Notes under the pieces: model-generated
Database searches by the model: none
Seen by the model: only the letters and a program-made list of their open reading frames with translations
Told to the model about the DNA's origin: nothing
Program-made: the position numbers and the translations under genes
Shown here: positions 1 through 9,154 of the stretch, piece after piece
Position numbering within the stretch: the first letter of the stretch is position 1
How the letters are laid out: every line of letters starts with the position of its first letter
NCBI GenBank assembly: GCA_963713815.1
Contig: CAVQNH010000015.1
Coordinates: 83,046-147,045, forward strand
Source of the DNA: RYN-230 sp963713815
GTDB taxonomy: Bacteria > Actinomycetota > Actinomycetes > Streptosporangiales > Streptosporangiaceae
Length of the DNA stretch: 64,000 bases
Direction: 5' to 3'

Positions 1-140
1 ACCGCCCGCCGCCAGCGCCGGTCCTGGCCCATGGAGAGCAGGTAGGCGAGCCGGTCGTACCGGGCGGGCAAGCCCACGAAGACGGCGCGCGCCACCGGCT
101 CGCCACGCAGGCGGGCGTCCTGGGCAGGTGCGGCGGTCAC
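1..140 (-). CDS. SAM-dependent methyltransferase, UbiE-like, N-terminal fragment
   Basis: Only the first 46 or so codons lie in the window; the gene runs off the left edge. From a GTG at 140 the product reads VTAAPAQDARL, and then contains GLPARYDRLAYLLSMGQDRR. That pattern (x-x-RYD-L---LS-GQDRRWR) is the N-terminal signature of UbiE/COQ5-type class I methyltransferases of menaquinone or related metabolism; the SAM-binding part is not visible. No strong ribosome site precedes the GTG and the frame stays open upstream, so the start is a guess. Family placement is by motif only. Confidence 0.55.
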   Translation of the reverse strand, partial: MTAAPAQDARLRGEPVARAVFVGLPARYDRLAYLLSMGQDRRWRRA

Positions 141-301
141 GGCGTGCCGAGCTGAGCCAACGGGCGCTCCCAGAGCTGCAAGGCCAGTGCTGCGAGGTCG
201 CGCGGCCAGCGGCCACGTACTTGGGATCGTCGCACGGCCGCCCCGTGATGGGCAAGAAGCATGATCCGGGAGCACCCACGGCCGGTGCCCCGGATCACGG
301 T

Positions 302-1868
302 CTAGCTGGCCTCGGGCAGGCGGGTCCGCGACCCGCGGCTGCGGGAGTCCCGGCTGGCCGCACGGTTGGTCCCGGACCGCTGGCGCCCGTCGCGGCCGGG
401 CCGGTTGCGGCCGCCCCGGCCCGGGCGTCCCCGGCCGGGCTGGCCGGCCGGGCGCGCTGGCCGCACGCTCTGGGCGTGGGGGCGGCGGCGGGATCGGCGT
501 CCCGGCCGTCGCGAGGTCCCGGACCGCGGGGTCACCGGGCTGTACCCGGTACCGGGCCGGGCTGACGCCGGCCGCCTCGTGCAGCCGCGCGACGTCGCGG
601 ACCTGGCCGGGGTCGACGAGCGCGAGCACGGTCCCGGTCGCACCGGCGCGGCCGGTGCGGCCCGACCGGTGCAGGTAGTCCTTGTGGTCGTTCGGCGGGT
701 CGAAGTGCACCACCAGGCCGACATCGTCGACGTGGATGCCGCGGGCGGCCACGTCGGTCGCGACCAGTACCCGCGGATAGCCGGCGGCGAACCCGTCGAG
801 GGCGCGCTGGCGCTGGTTCTGGTTGAGGTCGCCGTGGATGGCGCCTGCCTCGACCCCGGCCCGGGTGAGCTGCTTGGCCAGCCGGCCGGCGCCGTGCTTG
901 GTCCGGACGAAGAACAGGGTGCGGTCCGGCCGCGCCGCGATCTCGGCCGCGATCGCGACCTTGTCCTCGGCGGGCAGCACGAACACCTGGTGGTCCGCGG
1001 CCACGCCCGGCTCGGTGACCGGGGCGATGGCGTGCAGCGCCGGGTCAGACAGGTACCTGGTGACCAGCCGGTCCACGTCCCGGTCCAGGGTGGCCGAGAA
1101 CAGCAGCCGCTGGCCGCCTGGCGGCGTCGCGTCGAGCAGCTGGGTCACGGCCGGCATGAAGCCCAGGTCGGCCATGTGGTCGGCCTCGTCGAGCACGGCG
1201 ATCTCGACCTGGCCGAGGCTGGCGGCCCGGCGCTCGATCAGGTCGATGAGCCGCCCGGGCGTGGCGACGACGACGTCCACCCCGCGGGCGAGCTGCTCGA
1301 TCTGCCGCCCCATCGGGGCACCGCCGTACACGGTGGTGACCCGCACGCCGAGCCGGCGGCCGAGCGGGGCGAGCACCTCGGCGACCTGGCGGGCCAGCTC
1401 CCGGGTCGGGACCAGGACGAGCCCGCGCGGGGCCTTGGGCTGGCGGGGGCCGGCGGCCTGGGCCAGCCGGGCCAGCAGGGGCAGGCCGAAGGCCAGGGTC
1501 TTGCCGGAGCCGGTCTCGGCGCGGCCCAGCACGTCCCGGCCGGCCAGCGCGTCGGGCAGCGCCCGGGCCTGGATGGCGAAGGGCGCGGTGATGCCCTGCT
1601 CGCCGAGCGCGGCGACGAGCGGGCCGGGCAGGCCGAGCTCGGCGAATGTCGCCGGGGCCGGGGCCGGGGCGCTGAGCGCAGCGGTCAGGGCGCGGTCAAG
1701 CTCGGATACGACGGGGGTACGGGGCGAGGCGGGCCGGTGCGGCCGGCCCTGGTAAGACGGCCTGCGCGGGCTGGCCGACCGGCCGGGGCTGGCCGGCCTC
1801 CGCCGCCGGTGACCGGCAGACGAGCCGGATCCCTGGGCAGCAGGGCGCTGGGGCACGGTGAACTCCAT
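302..1868 (-). CDS. DEAD-box ATP-dependent RNA helicase (one frame slip near the 3' end)
   Basis: The two RecA-like helicase lobes are clear: motif I AETGSGKT, motif Ia PTRELA, DEAD in VLDEADHM, motif III FSATLD, and motif VI HRSGRTGRAG. The N-terminus has the Q-motif region (FAELGLPGPL). This is an RhlE/CsdA-like cytosolic RNA remodelling enzyme of about 520 residues. Start: ATG at 1868; a GTG at 1856, preceded by GGAG six bases away, is equally plausible. The helicase frame has no stop and stays open into the next gene. An Arg/Gly-rich tail typical of such helicases (GRGRPGRGGRNRPGRDGR) and a TAG at 302 appear in a neighbouring frame. A one-base slip in the G run near 480 therefore explains the reading best. 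Confidence 0.85.
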
Positions 1869-2021
1869 CCATGATTCGGGGGCCGCGCCGCGGGACCAGC
1901 GTCACGACAGCGGCGAACCAGGTTTCCTCAGCCATGCTGGCTGGAACTTAGGCTCACCGGGAAGCGGACTGCTCACAGATGCGACCACGCGGGCTGCTCG
2001 CCCGCGGAAGTGGCGACATCT

Positions 2022-2565
2022 TCAGCCGCCTAATGACTCAACCCTATCAGTGGCCTTCTTCTTCCCCCGGCCCCGGGGCGGCGGGCTTTCCTCGTCCAGG
2101 CCCGGCTTCTCGAGGTAGCCGACCGCCAGGTAGGCGGCCACGAAAGCCACCACCATGCCGATGAGCAGGGCCAGCTCGGCGGTGGGAATCGTGTTCTGCG
2201 TTGCTGAGCAGGAACAGGATCCGCCTGATCACGGCGACCAGGCCGACCACGATGAAAGGCTGCGCGGCGAGACGGTGCGCGCGCAGCGACAGCACGACCG
2301 TGTGCACGATCTCGACCAGGATCAGCACCAGCAGAACCCGGTCCAGCAGGTTGATGGCGGCGGTGGCCATCGTGTGGTTCTGCACGTCCTCGACGAAGCT
2401 CACCACCCCGGAGACAGCCAAGGTGGCGGCCAGGACGATGAGCACCACGCCCACGGCCACGGTCACGAAGTCCTGGGCGTGCTCCAGGGCCCAGATCGAC
2501 GCGGCGACCCCCGGCCGGGGAGCCGGGCGGCCCGGCTCAGCCTCCGGCTCGCTGCTCTCACTCAC
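2022..2565 (-). CDS. PsiE-like (phosphate-starvation-inducible) membrane protein, frame slip
   Basis: Small integral membrane protein. After a hydrophilic N-terminus it shows FVTVAVGVVLIVLAATLAVS, then INLLDRVLLVLILVEIVHTV and FIVVGLVAVIRRILF, the arrangement and signature (LLVLILVEIVHTVxLS) of the PsiE family. Near 2205 the frame changes: a fourth helix (ELALLIGMVVAFVAAYLAV) and a basic end (GRGKKKATDRVESLGG, stop at 2022) continue in the next frame, while the uninterrupted frame ends in arginine-rich nonsense at 2047. The GTG start at 2565 overlaps the end of the PPK2 gene by 8 bp, implying translational coupling. PsiE function is not established. The link to phosphate comes from the family name and from the polyphosphate kinase next door. 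Confidence 0.72.
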
Positions 2566-3447
2566 GCCGGTGATCCTGCAGGGCGGCCGCGTGGTCCGGC
2601 ACGTAGGTCTGCATCTCCCGGGGCACCCGCACGTAGCCCTGGGCCGGCGGCCGGCCGGCAGCTCCAGCAGCGACCGCTGGACGTCGTGGTAGGGGATGGT
2701 GGAGAGCAGATGGGCGATCATGTTGATCCGGGCCCGCCGCTTGTCGTCACTCTCCACCACGAACCAGGGAGCCTCGGGAATGTCGGTGTGCAGCATCATC
2801 TCGTCCTTGGCCCGGCTGTAGTCCTCCCACCGGGTGACCGACTCCAGGTCCATAGGTGACAGCTTCCACCGCCGCATGGGGTCTTCCAGGCGGGACCGGA
2901 ACCGCTCCTGCTGCTCGGCGTCGCTGACCGAGAACCAGTACTTGCGCAGCAGTATGCCGTCCTCGACCAGCAGCCGTTCGAAGATCGGGCACTGGTGCAG
3001 GAACCGCGCGTACTCCTCCTTGGTGCAGAACCCCATCACGTGCTCGACCCCGGCCCGGTTGTACCAGCTGCGGTCGAACAGCACGATCTGGCCGGACGCC
3101 GGCAGGTGCTCGACGTACCGCTGGAAGTACCACTGGGCCTGCTCCCGCTCGGTCGGCGCGGGGAGGGCGGCGATGCGCGCGATGCGCGGGTTGAGGTACT
3201 GGGTGACGCGCTTGATCGTGCTGCCCTTGCCCGCGGCGTCGCGGCCCTCGAAGATCACCACAATCCGGGCCTTCTCCGCGCGTACCCACTCCTGGGCCTT
3301 CACCAGCTCGGCCTGGAGCCGGAAGAGCTCAGCCTCGTACGGCTGGCGCGGCAGCCGGTGCGCCAGGGGCTTCTTCGCGGCCTTGGCCCCCTGGGCGTGA
3401 TGGTTCTTGCGCGGCGCGGACGCCACCGCGTGGTCTTTGCGGGCCAT
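2558..3447 (-). CDS. ppk2: Polyphosphate kinase 2 (PPK2 family)
   Basis: Transfers phosphate between polyphosphate and nucleotides in the cytosol. The Walker A loop FEGRDAAGKGS lies at about residues 66-76. The family motifs DRSWYNRAGVEHVMGFC (Walker B and lid region) and RKYWFSVSDAEQ follow, and the spacing matches class I PPK2 of about 290 residues. Start ATG 3447 (MARKDHA) is chosen because homology begins soon after; upstream codons consist of short repeats. The last 25 codons are in another frame (GYVRVPREMQTYVPDHAAAL, then TGA at 2558), so there is one slip near 2645. Overlap with the PsiE-like gene suggests a two-gene phosphate-related operon. Whether it prefers GDP or ADP cannot be read here. 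Confidence 0.9.
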
Positions 3448-3470
3448 CGGGCTGCACCCCCATGCGTTGG

Positions 3471-3584
3471 GCACCGTGTAGCAAGCTCCGTGTAGCAAGC
3501 TCCGTGTAGCAAAGCACCGTGTAGCAAAGCACCGTGCGGCAGGCATTTGCGCGGCCGGCACTGTGCAACCAGCACTGTGCCTGG
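3471..3584. repeat. Degenerate 14-15 bp tandem repeat upstream of ppk2
   Basis: Two copies of gcaagctccgtgta are followed by two of gcaaagcaccgtgta, and then by looser copies built on gcactgtgc (3552-3584). The array fills the leader between ppk2 and the LysR gene and extends the ppk2 frame upstream as meaningless repeats. It belongs to a family of arrays of about 15 bp seen elsewhere in the window. Confidence 0.8.
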
Positions 3585-3624
3585 GAGTCAACCACGTCAG
3601 CGTGATCGTGGCGAGGGCCGGCGC

Positions 3625-4578
3625 TCACCCGGGGTCGGGCGGCGCACCCAGCCGCAGCGCCACAGCCATCAGGTCCCGGGCGGGGCCGGCGGGCAGCTGC
3701 ACGGTCCCCGCCCAGATCGCCCGCAGCCTGCGGCCCAGGTCGAGACCCGGAACGGGGACCACGGCCAGCAGCCCGGCCGCCACGTTCTCGCGCACGGCGA
3801 GCAGGCTCAGCACGGCCGGGCCCGCCCCGGCCCGCACCGCCTCGCGCACCGCGGTGGTGGTGCTCAGCCGCAGCGCCGGCCCGGCCAGCTCGGGGCCAGG
3901 GCCGAGGCAGGCGGTCAGGGCCGCGTGCAGCGCCTCCCGGGTGCCGGATCCCTCTTCCCGCTCCACCAGCGGCGTGGCCGCCAGCTCGGCCGGGCGGACC
4001 GGGGATCGGCGGCGGGCCCACGGATGGTCCGGGCGGACCACGACGGCCAGCCGGTCCGCGGCCACCACCCGGGACCGTAGCCCGCGCGGCGGGGTGGGGC
4101 CCTCGACGAAGCCGAGGTCCACGCCGTGCTCGGCCACCGTGCCGGCCACCGCCTCGCTGTTGGCCGCGACCAGGGTGATCTCGGCGGGCTGGCGGCCGGC
4201 CTGCTCGTACTCGTCGCGCAGGGCGACCAGCCAGGCGGGCAGCAGGTGCTCGGCGATGGTGAGGCTGGCCGCGACGCGCAGCTGGGCGTCCCGGGCCCGG
4301 CGCAGGCTGGCGATGCCGCTGTCCAGCTCGCCCGCCTGGGCCAGCAGCGGCGCCGCCCAGTCCACCAGCAGCGCCCCGGCCGCGGTGAGCCGGGACCCGC
4401 GCGGATCCCGGTCCAGCAGGGCCGCGCCGACCTGGGCCTCCATCGCCCGCAGCCGGGCTGACGCGGCCTGCTGGCTGATCCCGGCGTGCCGCGCAGCCGC
4501 GCCGATGCTGCCGTGCCGGGCCACGGCCGCGAACAGCTCGAGGGCGGCCAGGTCGGGAACGTGCGGGCTCAGCGGCAC
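3625..4578 (-). CDS. LysR-type transcriptional regulator
   Basis: The N-terminal winged helix-turn-helix is clear: LAALELFAAVARHGSIGAAARHAGISQQAASARLRAMEAQVG, residues about 8-50. An effector domain follows, with the usual LRVAASLTIAEHLLP, PWARRRSPVRP and REEGSGTREAL segments. 317 residues is normal for the family. Start GTG 4578 gives the standard spacing to the helix-turn-helix; the frame is open further upstream but overlaps the divergent promoter. It faces the TDT transporter gene at 4694, so it most likely controls that transporter in response to an organic anion, and itself. Target and ligand are inferred from position only. Confidence 0.9.
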   Translation of the reverse strand: MPLSPHVPDLAALELFAAVARHGSIGAAARHAGISQQAASARLRAMEAQVGAALLDRDPRGSRLTAAGALLVDWAAPLLAQAGELDSGIASLRRARDAQLRVAASLTIAEHLLPAWLVALRDEYEQAGRQPAEITLVAANSEAVAGTVAEHGVDLGFVEGPTPPRGLRSRVVAADRLAVVVRPDHPWARRRSPVRPAELAATPLVEREEGSGTREALHAALTACLGPGPELAGPALRLSTTTAVREAVRAGAGPAVLSLLAVRENVAAGLLAVVPVPGLDLGRRLRAIWAGTVQLPAGPARDLMAVALRLGAPPDPG

Positions 4579-4693
4579 AGGACCACGATAACCAGGCCAC
4601 AACGACGCCCTGTGGGCGGGCACAAGGCCCGCTTGTGAGTTGACAGGGACAGGCCCGCTACCGGGACAGGGCGCTCCGGCGCACGCTGGTGTC
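4579..4693. promoter_or_regulatory. Divergent promoter/operator between the LysR and transporter genes
   Basis: Two overlapping perfect inverted repeats sit here: GCGGGC-ACAAG-GCCCGC at 4616-4632 and CACAAG-GCCCG-CTTGTG at 4621-4637. A consensus -35 box TTGACA (4640-4645) follows directly on the transporter side; its -10 partner is weak. Placement between divergent genes fits a LysR binding site. Confidence 0.6.
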
Positions 4694-5986
4694 ATGAGCA
4701 CGAGCACGCCCGCCCTTCCCACCGCCGCCCGGCCCGCCCCGGGCCGGCCCGCGCCGGCGGCACCGGCCCGGCCGCGCCGCCGCGGCCCGCTCCGCGACCT
4801 GGACCGGCCCTCCGGCGCCTTCGCCAGCCTCGGGCCCAACTGGTTCGCCTCGGTGATGGGCACCGGCATCGTGGCCACCGCGGCCGCCACCCTCCCGGTC
4901 CAGTGGCCCGGGCTGCGCGGCTTCGCCACGGCCATCTGGGTGCTGGCCGCCGGGTGGCTCCTGGTGCTCACCGCGGCCGAGATCGTGCACTGGGCCCGGC
5001 ACCGTCAGGCCGCGCTGGCTCACGCCAGGGACCCGGTCATGGTGCAGTTCTACGGCGCGCCGCCGATGGCCCTGCTCACCGTCGGCGCCGGGGCCCTGCT
5101 CCTCGGCCCCGCGCTGATCGGCGCCCACGCGGCCCTCCTCATCGACGCCGTGCTCTGGCCGCTGGGCACGCTGGCCGGCCTGGCCAGCAGCGTGGCCGTG
5201 CCCTACCTGATGTTCACCCGGCTGCGGGCCGCCCCGGATGCCGCCTTCGGCGGCTGGCTGATGCCCGTGGTCCCGCCGATGGTCAGCGCGGCCACCGGGG
5301 CCCTGCTCATCCCGCACCTGCCCGCCGGCCAGCCCCGGCTGTCGCTGCTGCTGGCCTGCTACGCCATGTTCGGGATCAGCCTGATCGCCAGCGTGGTGGT
5401 GATGACGCAGCTGTGGCAGCGGCTGGTCCGGCACTCCGTGGGCCCGGCCGCGATGGTGCCCACGCTCTGGATCGTGCTCGGCCCGCTCGGGCAGTCCATC
5501 ACGGCGGCCAGCCTGCTCGGCGCCGCGGCCCGGCTGGCCCTGCCCTTCCCCTACGGGGCGGCCTTCCAGGCCTTCGGGGTGGTGTACGGCGTGCCGGTGT
5601 GGGGTTTCGCCGTACTGTGGGCGGCCCTGGCCACTGCCATCACGGTACGCGCGGCCCGGGCCCATCTGCCGTTCAGCCTGACCTGGTGGTCGTTCACGTT
5701 CCCGCTCGGCACGCTGGTAACCGGCACCACCGGCCTGGCCCTGCACACCGGCTCGGTGGTGTTCCACTGGGCCGCGGCCGGCCTGTACCTGGTCCTGGTG
5801 GCCGCCTGGGTCGTGGTCAGCGTGCGCACCGTCGCAGGCACGTGGCGGGGCACCCTGCTCCGCGCGGCTCCCGGGGGTGTTTCCGGCGGACGAGCCGTGT
5901 TTCCCGCCGGTGAGCCCGTGTTCCCCGCTGATGAGGTAGCAGGACTCACCCCGACAGGGGAAGGAATCACCGGCCGCCCCGCCTAG
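4694..5986 (+). CDS. TDT-family transporter (TehA/Mae1-like dicarboxylate or tellurite transport)
   Basis: Polytopic membrane protein of about 430 residues. After a Pro/Ala-rich cytosolic leader comes LGPNWFASVMGTGIVATAA, the N-terminal signature of tellurite-resistance/dicarboxylate (TDT) carriers, followed by about ten hydrophobic helices to residue 390. The family moves malate, sulfite or related anions; the substrate cannot be told. Start ATG 4694 is preferred over an upstream in-frame start at 4640 because that lies on the -35 box. The C-terminus carries a loose 21-bp tandem repeat (VFPAGE/VFPADE) after the last helix. Probably regulated by the divergent LysR gene. Confidence 0.85.
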   Translation: MSTSTPALPTAARPAPGRPAPAAPARPRRRGPLRDLDRPSGAFASLGPNWFASVMGTGIVATAAATLPVQWPGLRGFATAIWVLAAGWLLVLTAAEIVHWARHRQAALAHARDPVMVQFYGAPPMALLTVGAGALLLGPALIGAHAALLIDAVLWPLGTLAGLASSVAVPYLMFTRLRAAPDAAFGGWLMPVVPPMVSAATGALLIPHLPAGQPRLSLLLACYAMFGISLIASVVVMTQLWQRLVRHSVGPAAMVPTLWIVLGPLGQSITAASLLGAAARLALPFPYGAAFQAFGVVYGVPVWGFAVLWAALATAITVRAARAHLPFSLTWWSFTFPLGTLVTGTTGLALHTGSVVFHWAAAGLYLVLVAAWVVVSVRTVAGTWRGTLLRAAPGGVSGGRAVFPAGEPVFPADEVAGLTPTGEGITGRPA

Positions 5987-6043
5987 CGTGGAGGCCAGGT
6001 CGGCGGCGGGGGGACACAGGGCATCTCCCCCGAGGGGGACGCG

Positions 6044-7693
6044 TTGCGGCAGGATCGGGGGTCACGCTGGTGGCCGGGCAGTGGCCCGTGGTTTCACCGG
6101 GTACGGAGCACGCGGCTTATCCGCGTGCTGGCCGTCTGCCTGGCAGCGGTGATCCTGGTCCTGCCGGAGGCGGTCCCCGCCCTGGGCGCAACTGCCTCCC
6201 CCGCCGGCGGCCCGGCCCGGACGGCCGGGCAGACGGCGGGCCACGCCCCGCGCACCGTCGTGAGCCTGACCTTTGACGACGGGGACGCTGACCAGATGGC
6301 CGCGGCCCGGATGCTGCACCGTTACCGGCTGCCCGCGACGTTCTACATCATCACCGGCGCGGTCGGGACACCCGGCTACGTGACCCGTTCCGACCTGCGC
6401 CAGCTGGCCGGGGACGGGAACGAGATCGGCGGCCACACCGTGTCGCACCTCCGGCTGACCGCGCTGACCACGGCCGAGGCCCGGCGGCAGGTCTGCGAGA
6501 GCCGCTCGATCCTGGCCCGGTGGGGATACCGCGCGAACTCTTTCGCCTACCCGGGCGGGGCGGACAGCCCGCGGACCGAGGCCATCGTCCGCGCCTGCGG
6601 TTACACCAGCGGCCGGGGCGTCGTGGGGCTGCGCGCACCGGGGTGTCCTGGCTGCGCCCTCACCGAGAGCATCCCGCCGCGCCGGTCCCTGGCGCTCCGC
6701 ACGGCCGGGGAGGTGGACAGCTCGTGGACGCTGCGCGACCTCCAGCGCACCGTCACCGCGGCCGAAGCTCAGGGGGGCTGGCTGCCGCTGGTCTTCCACC
6801 ACGTGTGCGGCGGCAGCCGCTGCGGGGGCCTGGCCGTGCGCGCCGGGACGCTGGACGCCTTCGCCCGCTGGCTCGCCCAGCGGCAGCGGCTGGGCACCGC
6901 GGTCCGGACCGTGGGCCAGATGACCGGCGGCACGGGGGCAGGGATCACCGGAACAGGAGGCCCGGTAGCTGGAAGCGCGGCGCACCCCACCCCGCGCGTC
7001 GCGCCGGCCGCGCCGCACGGCATCGTCAACGCGTCACTGGAGTCGGTCGCATCCTCGGGGGCCGTGAGCGCCTCGCTGGAGACCACGTCCGCGTCTTCGT
7101 CCAACATCCCCCGCTGCTGGATGCAGGGGGGCTACGGCGCCAACACCGCCCGCTGGCAGCACGCCCGGGACCACCACGCGGGCCGCTGGGCCGAGCGGCT
7201 GACCATCACCAGCTACCACAGCGGGGACGCCAAGCTGCTGCCCCGGTTCGACCTCGGGGAATGCTCGCTGCCGGTCCGGGCGGGCCGGTCCTACACGCTC
7301 GGGACCTGGTACCAGTCCACGGCCCGGATCCAGTACTCGGTGTACTACCGGACCTGGTCGGGGCGCTGGGCGTACTGGACGTCGAGTCCGTACTTCCAGG
7401 CCAGCCAGGGCTGGGCCCAGGCCCGCTGGGCGACGCCGCCGGTCCCGGCGGGCGCCAGCGGGCTGAGCTTCGGCCTGGCCCTGTTCTCGAAGGGCTCGCT
7501 GACCACGGACTCGTACAGCTTCGCGGCGACCCCGCCCAACCTGACCCGGCGGATCGCGGACTGGGTCGTGCTCAGCCTGGTGGCCGCGGCCGGCCTGGCG
7601 ATCGCCGGGCGGGCGGCCCGCCGCCGCTGGCCGCACACTAAACCGGTGCCGGCGAAGGGGAAACGGGGCATCTCCTCGTCCAGCAGCCGGTAG
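6044..7693 (+). CDS. Membrane-anchored polysaccharide deacetylase with C-terminal beta-sandwich domain
   Basis: A signal/anchor helix (residues 25-48) precedes a NodB-type CE4 deacetylase domain: TFDDGD near residue 76, metal-binding HTVSH, and FAYPGG. After a Ser/Thr-rich linker a second domain (about 350-495; CWMQGGYGANTARW, LPRFDLGECSLPV) resembles carbohydrate-binding beta-sandwich modules. A final hydrophobic helix (VVLSLVAAAGLAIAG) is followed by basic residues. Predicted to remove acetyl groups from a cell-surface amino-sugar polymer outside the membrane. The start is a TTG at 6044 with GAGGGG upstream. It converges on a response regulator gene and flanks the exopolysaccharide locus, suggesting that the locus product or peptidoglycan is its substrate. 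Confidence 0.85.
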   Translation: MRQDRGSRWWPGSGPWFHRVRSTRLIRVLAVCLAAVILVLPEAVPALGATASPAGGPARTAGQTAGHAPRTVVSLTFDDGDADQMAAARMLHRYRLPATFYIITGAVGTPGYVTRSDLRQLAGDGNEIGGHTVSHLRLTALTTAEARRQVCESRSILARWGYRANSFAYPGGADSPRTEAIVRACGYTSGRGVVGLRAPGCPGCALTESIPPRRSLALRTAGEVDSSWTLRDLQRTVTAAEAQGGWLPLVFHHVCGGSRCGGLAVRAGTLDAFARWLAQRQRLGTAVRTVGQMTGGTGAGITGTGGPVAGSAAHPTPRVAPAAPHGIVNASLESVASSGAVSASLETTSASSSNIPRCWMQGGYGANTARWQHARDHHAGRWAERLTITSYHSGDAKLLPRFDLGECSLPVRAGRSYTLGTWYQSTARIQYSVYYRTWSGRWAYWTSSPYFQASQGWAQARWATPPVPAGASGLSFGLALFSKGSLTTDSYSFAATPPNLTRRIADWVVLSLVAAAGLAIAGRAARRRWPHTKPVPAKGKRGISSSSSR

Positions 7694-8301
7694 CGGACCG
7701 CGTAGGACGCCGCTTCCAGCCGGGAGTGCACGCCGAGCTTGGTCATCAGCGACTGGACGTGCGTGCGCACGGTGGCCGCCGAGACCCCCAGCTTGGCCGC
7801 GATACCGGCCGTGTCCAGTCCTTCCACCAGCAACTCGAGGCATTCCCGCTCGCGTACGGTCAGGAAGGCGGCGAGCCGGTGCGCGTCGTCCTGGCGGGCC
7901 GGCGCACGGGCCAGGGCTGGCTTCGGCACGTCCACCACGACCTCGCCGCGCTGCACCCGGTCGATGGCCCTGGTCAGCGCGGACACGCCGCGGGTCTTGT
8001 GCAGGTAGCCCGACGCCCCCGCGTGCAGGGCCTGCCGGATCCCCTCGGTGTCCGGGTCGGCGCTGAGGACCAGGACCTTGGTCCGGCTGCTCGCCGCGAG
8101 CATCGGGACGATGGCCGTGATCCCGTTGTCCCCGGCGAAGTGCCGGTCGATCAGGCACACGTCTGGCTGGGTCCGGCGCACGGTCTCGATGGTGTCCGGC
8201 ACGCTGCGGGCCACGGTGACCTCGTAGCCGCGCTGGATCAGGACGGCGGACATCGCGTCCAGGAAGACGCTGTGGTCGTCCCCGATCACGAGGCCGGTCA
8301 C
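7345..8301 (-). CDS. LuxR/NarL-family response regulator
   Basis: Receiver domain from the start (VTGLVIGDDHSVFLDAM) with the phosphoacceptor Asp in PDVCLIDRHF, the conserved Thr/Ser-type VLSAD and Lys in GYLHKT. A LuxR helix-turn-helix follows (LTVRERECLELLVEGLDTAGIAAKLGVSAATVRTHVQSLMTKLGVHSRLEA). Real homology stops near residue 215, around 7660. The remaining 100 codons overlap the convergent deacetylase gene and look non-coding, so the true end is probably near 7640 after a slip. The start GTG 8301 overlaps the histidine kinase stop (GTGA), so the two form a coupled two-component system. Confidence 0.85.
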   Translation of the reverse strand: MTGLVIGDDHSVFLDAMSAVLIQRGYEVTVARSVPDTIETVRRTQPDVCLIDRHFAGDNGITAIVPMLAASSRTKVLVLSADPDTEGIRQALHAGASGYLHKTRGVSALTRAIDRVQRGEVVVDVPKPALARAPARQDDAHRLAAFLTVRERECLELLVEGLDTAGIAAKLGVSAATVRTHVQSLMTKLGVHSRLEAASYAVRYRLLDEEMPRFPFAGTGLVCGQRRRAARPAIARPAAATRLSTTQSAIRRVRLGGVAAKLYESVVSEPFENRARPKLSPLAPAGTGGVAQRAWAQPWLAWKYGLDVQYAQRPDQVR

Positions 8302-9032
8302 GGGGCGACCCGGCCGTTCCCGGCGGGCACGGGGCCGGCTGGCCCGGGCCGCACCGGGACCACGATCCGGACGTGCGCGCCGCCCGATCCGGGCGCCCGG
8401 ACCTCCAGCGCACCCCCGCACGACTCGAGCAGCGAGGTCACCACGCCGAGCCCCAGGGAGGCCGCGCCGGGCGGCCCGTGCGCGAAGCCCGGGCCGTCGT
8501 CGATCACATCGACCGCCGCCCGGTCATCCCCGGCCGAGACCGTCACCCCGACCCGGCCGTATGGCCCCACGGCCCGGGCCGCGTTGTCGACCACGTTGGT
8601 CAGCACCCGCCACAGCAGGGCCGGGCTGGCCTCGACGGTCACCTCCGGCCCCGGCTCCAGGATCACCGAGCCCTCATGCGCGATCCGGGCCAGCTTGATC
8701 ACCTGACCGGCCAGCGAGCGCAGCTCCACCTCGGCTACGGCCGACACCCCGGACCGGGCCGGGATCTCCTCCGCGATGATGTCCAGCAGCCGGGACATCT
8801 CCAGCGACAGCAACTCGAGCCGGCTGCCCGCGTCCCCGGGCAGATCCACATCCCCGCGCACCGCCTCGACCAGATATGACAGCGTGGTCATCTGGTGGCC
8901 AAGATCATGCAGCAGGCCGCGTACGGCTAGCGGTTCCTCAACGTCCGACCGCCTTCGCCCCCGGCCCCGTCGCCGGTCCAACGACGGCTCCACGTGTTCC
9001 CCCCGACCTTTTGTCCCCAGTGCTTCGCGCAC
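8298..9032 (-). CDS. Cytosolic sensor histidine kinase, NarL-partner type
   Basis: 244 residues without a membrane segment. The dimerisation/phosphoacceptor helix is LLHDLGHQMTTLSYLVEAVRGD (His near residue 42). The HATPase domain shows the N box RVLTNVVDNAARAV and the G boxes VIDDGPGF and LGLGVVTSLLESCGG. No sensor domain is present, so the signal must be intracellular or come through a partner. Start GTG 9032 follows a G-rich stretch. It is coupled by GTGA to the response regulator downstream and lies behind a GT4 gene of the polysaccharide locus, so it may set expression of that locus; this is inferred from position. Confidence 0.85.
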   Translation of the reverse strand: MREALGTKGRGEHVEPSLDRRRGRGRRRSDVEEPLAVRGLLHDLGHQMTTLSYLVEAVRGDVDLPGDAGSRLELLSLEMSRLLDIIAEEIPARSGVSAVAEVELRSLAGQVIKLARIAHEGSVILEPGPEVTVEASPALLWRVLTNVVDNAARAVGPYGRVGVTVSAGDDRAAVDVIDDGPGFAHGPPGAASLGLGVVTSLLESCGGALEVRAPGSGGAHVRIVVPVRPGPAGPVPAGNGRVAP

Positions 9033-9154
9033 CGCCCCCCCGGGCGGCCGAACCGGGGCGTCACCCCCGCGCGCTCTCCCCCATCCTTACGCTTACCCTC
9101 CGGCGCCGACTAGTCACCGGATGAGCCTATAACGCACAGTTAACCATGCCCTGG

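Noticed and set aside
366..1874. Long plus-strand open frame across the helicase gene
   Set aside because: It is the complement of the helicase, which shows all DEAD-box motifs on the minus strand; the plus frame is low-complexity Arg/Gly/Ala/Pro text. The same applies to other long shadow frames such as 11127-12806 and 35901-37499.
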